64,000 nt of DNA from Paenibacillus taiwanensis DSM 18679. GTDB taxonomy: Bacteria > Bacillota > Bacilli > Paenibacillales > Paenibacillaceae. Below, in pieces: positions 55,972 to 64,000 of the stretch; the first letter of the stretch is position 1, and every line of letters starts with the position of its first letter. The notes under the pieces were generated by a model, which did no database searches, was not told the origin of the DNA, and worked only from the letters and a program-made list of their open reading frames with translations. The stretch is from the NCBI RefSeq assembly GCF_000425125.1, contig NZ_AULE01000024.1, positions 62,001-126,000 on the forward strand. The letters are read 5' to 3'. The translations under genes and the position numbers were made by a program.

Positions 55972-57615
55972 GTGAGCAGACAGAATATGACGTTGGAGCA
56001 GAAAATTGGACAGATGATGATGTGCGGCTTTCAGACGCCACAATTAAATACGGAAATCAAAACTTTAATCGAACAATATCATCTTGGGGGTATTATTTAC
56101 TTCCGTCGAAATTTGAATGACAAGGAGCAGGTAGGACAGCTTTCCCTTGACTTGCAGCAGTATTCAAAACAATTTACAGATATTCCACTGTTTATTTCGG
56201 TTGACCAAGAAGGCGGAATGGTAGCGCGTTTAGATTGGGACGACATTACGCTTATACCAGGTAACATGGCAGTAGGCGCTACACGTGACGTTGAGCAGGC
56301 TTATGAGATGGCACGTATTTGTGGAGAAGAATTGCTGCGTATGGGCATCAATATGAACTTTGCTCCAAGCGTTGATATTAACAATAACCCTAAAAATCCG
56401 GTTATTGGTGTGCGCTCTTATGGTGAATGTCCAGCACTGGTGTCCGAGATGGGAGCAGCGCAAATTCGTGGACTGCAAGATGCGAACGTATCTGCTTCCG
56501 CCAAACATTTTCCAGGTCATGGCGATACTGCTGTTGATTCTCATCATGGGCTAGCTGCGGTGCCTCACGATGAGGAGCGTTTGTTCGCGATGGAGCTGGC
56601 GCCATTTGTACGGGCTATTCAAGAAGGTGTAGATTGTATTATGACTGCACATGTAATGTTCCCTGCATTTGAGCCTGAACAGATCCCGTCAACTATATCC
56701 CGTAAAGTATTAACGGATTTACTTCGTAATCGACTTGGCTTCGAAGGTGTAATTGTTACCGATTGTTTGGAAATGCATGCAATTTCTAAAGAATTCGGCA
56801 TTCCAGAGGGGACGATAAGAGCTGTCGAGGCGGGGGCAGATCTGATTCTGATTAGCCATCGATTCCCTGAGCAAGTAAACGCGATCCATGCCCTTGTCGA
56901 AGCGGTACGCTCTGGTCGTATATCAGAACAACGAATTGATGAATCTGTAGACCGTATTTTGGCACTGAAGGCCAAGCGTCAGATGGAGACATTACCGGCT
57001 ATTACTGACGATTACGCTGAAGGATTCGGCAGCGAGTCTTCGAAGCAAGCTGTACAGCAGCTCTGTGAGAGCAGCATTACGCTTGTGAAGGATGAAGGGC
57101 AGTTGCCGCTGCGCAAGGATGAGCGCACTTTGGTCATTTGGCCGGAAGTTAGACAACGTACAGAAGTGGATGAGCCGATTATTCAAGCTTATACACTGGC
57201 ATCAGCCTTACAGCCATCCCTGTCACAGGTAGATGAATATCGTATTGGAACATACCCGGACGCAGCTGAGGTGGACGCTACAGTTGCCCATGCGAAACAA
57301 TACGATCAGGTGATCGTGATCACTTATAATGCCGTGTCTGAGCTGCATGAAGGTCAGGTTAACATTGTGAAGCAACTGGTGGAGCACTCTCATGGGCGCG
57401 TTATCGTGGCTTCGACGCGTAATCCGTATGATATTAATCATTTTCCAGAGGTCAAAACGTATTTGTGCTGCTATGAGAACCGCCCAGCAACAATGACTGC
57501 CTTGGCTAAGGTGCTGCTCGGCGAGAGCGCTGCGGTTGGTCGACTGCCTGTAACTATTAATGAAACCTTTGGTTTTGGCTATGGGCACCAGTTAGGTAAT
57601 ACAGTTCAAGTGTAG
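55972..57615 (+). CDS. nagZ: Glycoside hydrolase family 3 beta-N-acetylhexosaminidase (NagZ-like)
   Basis: The 547-aa enzyme removes GlcNAc from muropeptides or chito-oligosaccharides. The N-terminal barrel holds FISVDQEGGMVARL, the GH3 signature KHFPGHGDTAVDSH, whose Asp/His pair is the NagZ-type acid/base, and the nucleophile Asp in VIVTDCLEM. A second alpha/beta domain follows from about residue 370, as in Bacillus YbbD. There is no signal peptide, so it acts in the cytosol on imported sugar. A GTG start at 55972 follows GAGG; ATG 55987 is the alternative. Position after a sugar transporter and its sensor supports GlcNAc-oligosaccharide use. Confidence 0.92.
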   Translation: MSRQNMTLEQKIGQMMMCGFQTPQLNTEIKTLIEQYHLGGIIYFRRNLNDKEQVGQLSLDLQQYSKQFTDIPLFISVDQEGGMVARLDWDDITLIPGNMAVGATRDVEQAYEMARICGEELLRMGINMNFAPSVDINNNPKNPVIGVRSYGECPALVSEMGAAQIRGLQDANVSASAKHFPGHGDTAVDSHHGLAAVPHDEERLFAMELAPFVRAIQEGVDCIMTAHVMFPAFEPEQIPSTISRKVLTDLLRNRLGFEGVIVTDCLEMHAISKEFGIPEGTIRAVEAGADLILISHRFPEQVNAIHALVEAVRSGRISEQRIDESVDRILALKAKRQMETLPAITDDYAEGFGSESSKQAVQQLCESSITLVKDEGQLPLRKDERTLVIWPEVRQRTEVDEPIIQAYTLASALQPSLSQVDEYRIGTYPDAAEVDATVAHAKQYDQVIVITYNAVSELHEGQVNIVKQLVEHSHGRVIVASTRNPYDINHFPEVKTYLCCYENRPATMTALAKVLLGESAAVGRLPVTINETFGFGYGHQLGNTVQV

Positions 57616-57673
57616 ACGTACAACGATACGTCAAGCACATGTTTATTTATTAGTATCGTGCTCTCCTCATTTA

Positions 57674-57709
57674 GACCTGCTAAGCTTTGCTTAGGCAGGT
57701 CCTTTTTTT
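57674..57709 (+). terminator. Terminator after the nagZ-like gene
   Basis: GACCTGC (57674-57680) pairs with GCAGGTC (57695-57701) around AAGC/GCTT, followed by seven T residues. Confidence 0.92.
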
Positions 57710-57834
57710 GTGAGAGCAAGCCAAGTTCAATTTCGTACATATCTATGGGCAGGGTTATAGGAGTTAAGCCGTATGTAGCAATTAATATTACATAAAGAGC
57801 AACTTTCTCGGCCCAAAGGCGTCTATTTATATGT

Positions 57835-57854
57835 CCATGTACACACATACATGG
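57835..57854. repeat. Inverted repeat before the PKD surface-protein gene
   Basis: CCATGTA and TACATGG lie six bases apart, 76 bp before the ATG and just ahead of a TAGAAT -10-like element. It may be an operator. Apart from this and the nagZ terminator, the 57616-57929 gap shows nothing definite. Confidence 0.35.
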
Positions 57855-57929
57855 TAGAATAATGAATTGTGCATATTTACATTTTTTTTATATATAAGAA
57901 TGTAGAAATAAATATTGGGTGAGGAGAGC

Positions 57930-60140
57930 ATGATGAATAAGAAGAGTAACTGGAAACATATGTTAATCGCTTGTATGGTCGCAGTTCAATGTACGGCATT
58001 GGTTTCGACGGCTTCTGCACAAGCGGGCTTCGCTGTAGTAAACGGGGATGTTAGTAAGTCCAACCAGCAATCCAGCCAATCAATTGAAGGATCAAGCCAA
58101 GACGCAGCCAATCCGAGTACGAATGATTCCAACAGTACAAATAGCAACTCCAGCAGTGCAGATCCAACTACAGGATTAGAAGGCTCCACTTCGGAGCTGT
58201 CGAATCCTGATGGTGCAAATCAGACGACCAACCCTGCAAGTAAGCTTATTGATACATCCATATATGGAAATGACGTGCTGGTCATTGTTGCCAATAGTAA
58301 TATTATGGTGCAGAACAATGTGGAATTTAAAGCACCAGAGCCGATTACGATTAAAAATGGTGTCTCTTTTGTTTCCTTGCGTACGTTGGTAGATCGGTTT
58401 GGCTTTAAACTGACGTATGACCAGAAAACAAAGGAATCCATTATTACGAGCGGCAATCGGAAGCTTCGCTATAAGATCGGAACCAATACATACCGTGTAA
58501 ACGGTGATGCTACAAAGATGAGCGGCACATCTTATTTGCAAAAAAATACGTTTATGGTTCCATTGACGTCAGCCCTGCAAGCATTCCAGATGCCTTACAA
58601 GTTTGACAATGCTACTAAGCGGATTATTGTCCAAATGAGTGCTGCACCAGTTGCTAAGTTCTCTATCGGACCGAAGGATATTTTGGCAACCCAGACAGAA
58701 GTAAAAGTAAAAGATGAGTCCTTCCATCCGCGCGGCTTAAAAATTGTTGATTATGAGTGGAGCGGGCTGGAAACCTATTTTGCTGAGCCAGGCTTACACA
58801 CCGTTACGCTGCGTGTATTGGACGAGAAGGGCGTATGGAGTGAGCCATACAGTGTAAGCGTCAATGTACTGCCGCCTAATCTTCCGCCAGTAGCAAACTT
58901 TACGACGGATAAAGATACGTATAAGATGGGGGAGATCATCACATATACGGATTTAAGCACAGATGACGAGGGTATTGAGAAATCGGAATGGAATAACAAC
59001 AAAAAAGCATTTTTTGAGCCTGGTCAATATACGATTACGCTCCGTGTTACAGATAAGCATGGATTCGCTAATGAAATGAGCAAAACGATTACAATTACAA
59101 ATGAAACGTTGTATACGTTTGAAGAATTTAATCAATTGTTCACCGGAATTGGTGAAGTGTATATTTTTAAAGGCAGTTCAATCGTTGATATGAAGCAGAT
59201 TCAACCGAAGCTTACGCATCTACAGCGTACTTTGTATCGGACGAATAGCCCTGAATCTGTCAAACAAGATGGTATTCTTTACAAAGACAAAATTGCGGGT
59301 GGAACTCGAATTTTGCTGCATCACATGAACGCTACTTCAAAAAATATGAAGTTGTACATTATTGCCAAAAATATTTCAGATGAAAATGCTACGGTCCGTG
59401 TCGAGCATGCAGGCACAGCCGGCCCAAGCACTAATCCGCAGCAAACAGGTAAAATGGCGGCTGTACGTTATTTCCAATCGTATCGTGAGAACGGAACGAT
59501 GTCTGAACAAACATTAAAGCCGAATGAATCGACGTTACTGCTGCCTTCTTTAAGCGATCGGGCATTAAAACCAAATGAAGTGTATACTTCTTACGCGGAT
59601 TTCTATGGTGATGATAATTTGCAGTATCAAATTGTAGCACTGGATGCTAATAAGAATATTTGGAAAGAATTACCTTATTTATCGGAATTGGACCCAGATG
59701 GTACCCATATTCGAGGCACATTTAATAATGCAGATCGTGCGTTTAATGTAGCAGAGCTAGTAGGGGATAAAGTATCTCGTCTTGTGTTTGCCGACAACAA
59801 AACCGATACTTATATTCAAGGTTGGGATACGATGAACGGAGATTCTCGTATTAACGCAGGCAATTATGGTGTCTTATACCGCATTACATTGGAACGTGTA
59901 GCACCTAATACGCTTATTTCCTTTAATGCGCGTGGAGGAACTTATTCCGGGGCGATCCTTGTAAACGGTCAAACGGTTGAATTGCCTACTAAAGGATTGT
60001 TAAACAATTCAAACGAAGCGGGTGTTGTTTACCGTACTGGTGATCGCGAAGAGAAAGTAGAGATGTGGTTTACGCCTGCTGCCGGCAGCAGTATGCCAGT
60101 TAACTTGTTATTTGCACCGCTTCCTAAAAAGCACTCATAG
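57930..60140 (+). CDS. Secreted multidomain protein: copper-amine-oxidase-like N-domain plus PKD repeats
   Basis: The product is about 736 aa. A signal peptide (KHMLIACMVAVQCTALVSTA, then SAQA) is followed by a Ser/Asn/Gln-rich linker of about 70 residues. The copper-amine-oxidase N-terminal-like domain lies at about residues 130-245, with FVSLRTLVDRFGFKLTYDQ and VPLTSALQAF. Two PKD-type beta domains follow, each containing a TVTLRV or TITLRV strand and YEW or SEW. The last 330 residues or so form a region I cannot assign. There is no LPXTG, SLH or membrane anchor, so it is probably released or wall-associated. GAGGAG supports ATG 57930 or 57933. Confidence 0.85.
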   Translation: MMNKKSNWKHMLIACMVAVQCTALVSTASAQAGFAVVNGDVSKSNQQSSQSIEGSSQDAANPSTNDSNSTNSNSSSADPTTGLEGSTSELSNPDGANQTTNPASKLIDTSIYGNDVLVIVANSNIMVQNNVEFKAPEPITIKNGVSFVSLRTLVDRFGFKLTYDQKTKESIITSGNRKLRYKIGTNTYRVNGDATKMSGTSYLQKNTFMVPLTSALQAFQMPYKFDNATKRIIVQMSAAPVAKFSIGPKDILATQTEVKVKDESFHPRGLKIVDYEWSGLETYFAEPGLHTVTLRVLDEKGVWSEPYSVSVNVLPPNLPPVANFTTDKDTYKMGEIITYTDLSTDDEGIEKSEWNNNKKAFFEPGQYTITLRVTDKHGFANEMSKTITITNETLYTFEEFNQLFTGIGEVYIFKGSSIVDMKQIQPKLTHLQRTLYRTNSPESVKQDGILYKDKIAGGTRILLHHMNATSKNMKLYIIAKNISDENATVRVEHAGTAGPSTNPQQTGKMAAVRYFQSYRENGTMSEQTLKPNESTLLLPSLSDRALKPNEVYTSYADFYGDDNLQYQIVALDANKNIWKELPYLSELDPDGTHIRGTFNNADRAFNVAELVGDKVSRLVFADNKTDTYIQGWDTMNGDSRINAGNYGVLYRITLERVAPNTLISFNARGGTYSGAILVNGQTVELPTKGLLNNSNEAGVVYRTGDREEKVEMWFTPAAGSSMPVNLLFAPLPKKHS

Positions 60141-60160
60141 TAAGTCATCGACATTCGCAT

Positions 60161-60210
60161 ATAACAAACAACAGACGCCCGCGCTTTCGCAGGCGTCTGT
60201 TGTTTGTTAT
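60161..60210. terminator. Very long perfect hairpin after the PKD protein gene
   Basis: A 19-bp perfect stem (60161-60179 with 60192-60210) encloses a GCG-CTTT-CGC mini-stem. It is AT-rich at the base and so can act as a terminator, though the T run is broken. Confidence 0.8.
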
Positions 60211-60320
60211 ACAAAGGTGGTAGACGTATGGTATATATGGTAGACTTTTATTTGTATAGGCGTAGTAAATACCCGTCGTAAATCAGATGAACGAGATGAA
60301 CGTTGAAAGGAGGTGGCGCT

Positions 60321-60581
60321 ATGGAGACGTTGGATATTTCACTCATATGGTTGCTGCTCAGTATGTCAGGGCTTCTAATCGGGCTTCTCGCAACTCCCAT
60401 TCGAGCACATCTAAGTGCAAATGAACATATGTTGCCGATTCATCATATACAGGCAACGGTTCGAACATGTGCATTACACGTATTACGACATGTCAGACGA
60501 ATTCGGATTAAGAAACCTGACCAGAGCGACCATCGCTCCTCCGACGAAGATAAATCTCCCTTTGTATGTTGGATGAATTAG
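60321..60581 (+). CDS. Small single-span membrane protein of unknown function (86 aa)
   Basis: One hydrophobic helix (LIWLLLSMSGLLIGLLATPI) at about residues 8-27 is followed by a His/Arg/Lys-rich cytosolic tail ending in acidic and polar residues. AAGGAGG lies before ATG 60321; the open frame starts at 60303. It precedes the YidC gene by 30 bp on the same strand, so the two are likely cotranscribed. No family is recognised; a helper or substrate of the insertase is a guess. Confidence 0.7.
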   Translation: METLDISLIWLLLSMSGLLIGLLATPIRAHLSANEHMLPIHHIQATVRTCALHVLRHVRRIRIKKPDQSDHRSSDEDKSPFVCWMN

Positions 60582-60611
60582 ATTTAATCAACAACAAAGG
60601 AGAATGAACGT

Positions 60612-61271
60612 ATGCAATGGATTACGGACGGTTTAAATTCCGTGTTGAACTACTTCTATCAAGCAACAGGTGATTGGGGAATTGCGGTAATCGCATTAAC
60701 CTTGCTCGTGCGTGTTGCGCTTATATATGTTAATTTCTACAATGCAAAGGGGCAGGTCAAGCAGATTTCCATGCGTGCGGCGTTAAAGGGACTACAAGCC
60801 AAGTTTGAGCATAATAAAGAGAAGCTGCTTGAAGAATCGACAAAGCTGTATCGTCAGTATGGTATTGGACTGACGATGCTGCTGCCATTTATTCAGATGC
60901 CCCTTTTTATCGGGTTATATCGTATGTTTACTGCGCATGGCGGGGCGATGTCCTCAAGCTTTATACCTTGGGTAGCAAGCTTTGGGCAATCAGACCCATT
61001 CCACATTATGCCGATTTTATATGCGCTGTTATCGTTTGTTGCCATGATGATACCGGTTGTGCCCGAACTCGCGATTGCGGGTTCCGTGTTCAAACGGATG
61101 GGTCTGCCCTTCGTGTTTACAGCGACCATGCTTATTGTTTTCTGGCAGGCACCTGTTGCCCTAGGCTTATACTGGGCAGTAAATGCGTTGTTTACGCTTA
61201 TCGAAAGACTAATTTATCGAACTTCCATTGTGCAGCGGTTGTTGCGTAAAGGAATACCCGAAACAGCATAA
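60612..61271 (+). CDS. Short YidC/Oxa1-family membrane insertase
   Basis: The 219-aa product has the five-helix Oxa1 core: ALTLLVRVALIY contains the groove Arg, a Lys-rich cytosolic hairpin (residues about 50-85) follows, then LLPFIQMPLFIGLYRMF and YWAVNALFTLIERLIYR. Unlike Bacillus SpoIIIJ/YidC1 it has no lipobox signal peptide, and it is shorter than the usual 250-280 aa. It is likely a second, specialised YidC. A membrane insertion factor gene (yidD) lies 620 bp further on. Confidence 0.92.
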   Translation: MQWITDGLNSVLNYFYQATGDWGIAVIALTLLVRVALIYVNFYNAKGQVKQISMRAALKGLQAKFEHNKEKLLEESTKLYRQYGIGLTMLLPFIQMPLFIGLYRMFTAHGGAMSSSFIPWVASFGQSDPFHIMPILYALLSFVAMMIPVVPELAIAGSVFKRMGLPFVFTATMLIVFWQAPVALGLYWAVNALFTLIERLIYRTSIVQRLLRKGIPETA

Positions 61272-61318
61272 TTTGAGTTTGACAAATGGTTTGTTGATGT
61301 AAAGGCGTCACGGAAAGA

Positions 61319-61349
61319 AGTCGTTCCTTTGTGGAACGACTCTTTTTTC
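61319..61349 (+). terminator. Terminator after the yidC-like gene
   Basis: AGTCGTTCC (61319-61327) pairs with GGAACGACT (61333-61341), followed by a TTTTTT run. Confidence 0.93.
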
Positions 61350-61366
61350 GTTTGTACTGGTCTAGT

Positions 61367-61396
61367 TTGACAAGGGGCTTAACGTTGTCGCATTAT
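61367..61396 (+). promoter_or_regulatory. Promoter for zur-yidD
   Basis: A perfect -35 TTGACA (61367-61372) and CATTAT (61391-61396) are separated by 18 bp. No palindromic Zur box was recognised. Confidence 0.55.
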
Positions 61397-61415
61397 AGAG
61401 TCAGGAGGGACTAGG

Positions 61416-61916
61416 ATGCTACAGACCGAACAGATGTTACAGAAGATGTCAGAGCAAGGGCTGCGCATTACGGACCAGCGGAGAACACTTGCAAAGCTAT
61501 TCTCGGAGACGGACGGCTTCCTTTCGCCAAAAGATGTCTACGATGTGATGGGGAAGAAATATCCGGGTTTAAGTTTTGATACGGTATATCGAAATTTACG
61601 AGTTATGCACGATCTTGGTGTGCTGGAGCAGATTGTATTTGAAGACGGGATGAAGTTCAGAGGCCATTGCGCGGAAAGCCAACATCACCACCATATGGTT
61701 TGTTTGCAATGTGAGAAGACATACCCGATTCATTTCTGTCCGATGCCGCTGACTGATGTTCCAGCTCGATTTCAAGTGGTAAAGCATAAATTCGAAGTGT
61801 TTGGCTACTGTGAAGCTTGCCAATTGCCAGCATCACAACCTGATAGTGACTCACAGGATCATCCAGTGTCAGGTCAGACACAGGAGGCTCATCATGGGCA
61901 TGCCCAATCCAAGTAA
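61416..61916 (+). CDS. zur: Fur family transcriptional regulator, Zur type
   Basis: The 166-aa product has the Fur winged helix ([13 protein letters not shown], then [13 protein letters not shown]). It continues with the metal-binding [23 protein letters not shown] and [12 protein letters not shown] segments. The IHxCPM and HKFE(V/I)(F/Y)G wording matches Bacillus Zur rather than Fur or PerR. The two CxxC pairs form the structural zinc site. A C-terminal tail of about 25 residues, rich in Ser/Gln/His (HHGH), is extra to the family and overlaps yidD. It senses zinc and represses uptake genes. Confidence 0.88.
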   Translation: MLQTEQMLQKMSEQGLRITDQRRTLAKLFSETDGFLSPKDVYDVMGKKYPGLSFDTVYRNLRVMHDLGVLEQIVFEDGMKFRGHCAESQHHHHMVCLQCEKTYPIHFCPMPLTDVPARFQVVKHKFEVFGYCEACQLPASQPDSDSQDHPVSGQTQEAHHGHAQSK

Positions 61917-62214
61917 GGAATACGTATCGAAATCAAACTCAAGGTGGACACGTACCGTTCAGGTGCCGATCCATTTCTATCGCAAATTCATTTCGCCATT
62001 AAAGCCGCCAACTTGTCGATTTTACCCGACCTGTTCTGCGTATGCGCTGGAAGCGATAGAGATTCACGGGGCGGCAAAGGGAACCTGGCTCGCCGTGAAG
62101 CGGATTGCCAAGTGTCATCCGTTTCACGCCGGTGGCGTTGATTTGGTGCCGCCGCGCAAGGGGAGCTCACCAATCGCTGCTCCTAGAACGGACCACTCTG
62201 ACGGGCGTCCTTGA
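61894..62214 (+). CDS. yidD: Membrane protein insertion efficiency factor YidD
   Basis: The 106-aa product has the compact YidD core, [20 protein letters not shown], then [16 protein letters not shown] and [14 protein letters not shown], with the three conserved cysteines. It has basic extensions on both ends. AGGAGG (61882-61887) lies six bases before ATG 61894 inside zur, giving a 23-base overlap and translational coupling. In many bacteria yidD sits near yidC and helps membrane insertion; here a yidC-like gene lies just upstream of zur. Confidence 0.94.
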   Translation: MGMPNPSKEYVSKSNSRWTRTVQVPIHFYRKFISPLKPPTCRFYPTCSAYALEAIEIHGAAKGTWLAVKRIAKCHPFHAGGVDLVPPRKGSSPIAAPRTDHSDGRP

Positions 62215-62240
62215 CATCATTATAAGAAGTGAGCTATATT
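62211..62240 (+). promoter_or_regulatory. metG promoter
   Basis: TTGACA (62211-62216) and TATATT (62235-62240) are separated by 18 bp; the -35 overlaps the yidD stop. The predicted start near 62247 is the 5' end of the T-box leader. Confidence 0.75.
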
Positions 62241-62246
62241 GAGCAT

Positions 62247-62564
62247 ATATGTATATGTTTGGCCAATGATGGGATGAGTACAAAGATGAACCATTGCAGA
62301 GAGCCGGGTGGGCTGCGAGCCGGTATGGTGACGCTTTGGAAGATGGTCCTGGAGGTACTGGATGCAAGCGCCCTTTCAGGTGACTTCATAGTTGCTTGGA
62401 ATAAGGTTGTAAGCATACGGCGGTTCATTCCCGTTAACGAATTTAGACGGCAAACCATATGCCGGCATAATGAAGCCATTTTTGATGGAAGCACATGAAG
62501 AATGGAAATTTGGGTGGTACCACGTGAGTTCAAGCTCTCGTCCCAAGCGGATGAGGGTTTTTTT
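62247..62564 (+). ncRNA. T-box leader (tRNA-Met) of metG
   Basis: Stem I shows the AGAGAGCC-stem distal element (62298-62323). It is followed by GGAAG-ATG-G with the putative Met specifier at 62343-62345. The T-box motif TGGGTGGTACCACG lies at 62511-62524. The terminator hairpin, CTCTCGTCC with GGATGAGGG, ends in a seven-T run (62558-62564). Uncharged tRNA-Met should pair with the specifier and the T-box bulge and allow read-through into metG. It fills the 62215-62629 gap. Confidence 0.94.
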
Positions 62565-62617
62565 GCGTCTTTATTTCGTTATATACAGACAAGAAATAAA
62601 GGGCTGCTACATGATAA

Positions 62618-64000
<1,383 letters not shown>

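Noticed and set aside
61272..61415. Zur box before zur or the yidC-like gene
   Set aside because: No sequence close to the symmetric Zur operator was found, so zinc autoregulation is not claimed.

Overview
The window comes from a Gram-positive, low-to-mid GC Firmicute, most likely Paenibacillus or a close relative in the Paenibacillaceae. The signs are three carbohydrate-type two-component systems of the YesM/YesN kind sitting beside ABC sugar transporters, strong GGAGG ribosome sites, lipobox-type binding proteins, a tRNA-Met T-box leader, a yybP-ykoY (Mn) riboswitch, a BceRS-AB module, an Fnr with a C-terminal cysteine cluster, and a surface protein with a copper-amine-oxidase-like N-terminal domain. 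Both window edges cut genes: a solute-binding protein on the left and metG on the right. No rRNA, tRNA, CRISPR array, insertion sequence or prophage gene was seen; the window looks like ordinary chromosome.

Layout. 1-4.6 kb: end of a binding-protein gene, then a YesN response regulator and YesM kinase. 4.7-11.8 kb: signal peptidase I, a DegV protein, a small membrane protein, a Gfo/Idh dehydrogenase translationally coupled to a PP2C-like phosphatase, a MarR regulator, an MsrA-MsrB fusion, and a TerC/YjbE protein behind an Mn riboswitch. 12-19 kb: an AraC regulator, an NhaC antiporter, and a minus-strand D-amino-acid catabolic set (YheO/DauR-like regulator, D-serine dehydratase-like PLP enzyme, N-acyl-D-amino-acid deacylase, RidA). 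A repeat-containing divergent promoter region separates this set from the next locus. 19-26 kb: YesM kinase, YesN regulator and a complete sugar ABC transporter with a likely cre site. 26.5-29 kb: LacI regulator and ribokinase.

29-34 kb: HxlR regulator, GNAT enzyme, then a compact four-gene cluster (unknown 163-aa protein, Ser/Gly-rich putative lipoprotein, glutathionylspermidine-synthase-like ATP-grasp ligase, DUF350 membrane protein), followed by a second DegV and the di-iron repair protein Ric. 35-40 kb: BceRS-BceAB antimicrobial-peptide sensing and resistance. 40-49 kb: a repeat lipoprotein, then an anaerobic fermentation block: fnr, adhE, pflB, pflA. Near-perfect TGTGA-N6-TCACA palindromes precede fnr, adhE, pflB and also ric, so the block appears to be a local Fnr regulon; pflB has three such boxes at helical-turn spacing, the proximal one centred at a predicted -41.5.

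49-57.6 kb: a second complete sugar ABC transporter with its YesM/YesN pair and a GH3 beta-N-acetylhexosaminidase (NagZ-like), suggesting uptake and cleavage of GlcNAc-containing oligosaccharides. 57.9-60.2 kb: large secreted PKD-domain protein. 60.3-62.2 kb: a small membrane protein, a short YidC/Oxa1 insertase, a Zur-type Fur regulator and YidD, whose start overlaps the zur end. 62.2-64 kb: promoter, Met T-box leader and the first 457 codons of metG. Calls rest on reading the sequence and family knowledge; no database search was run.
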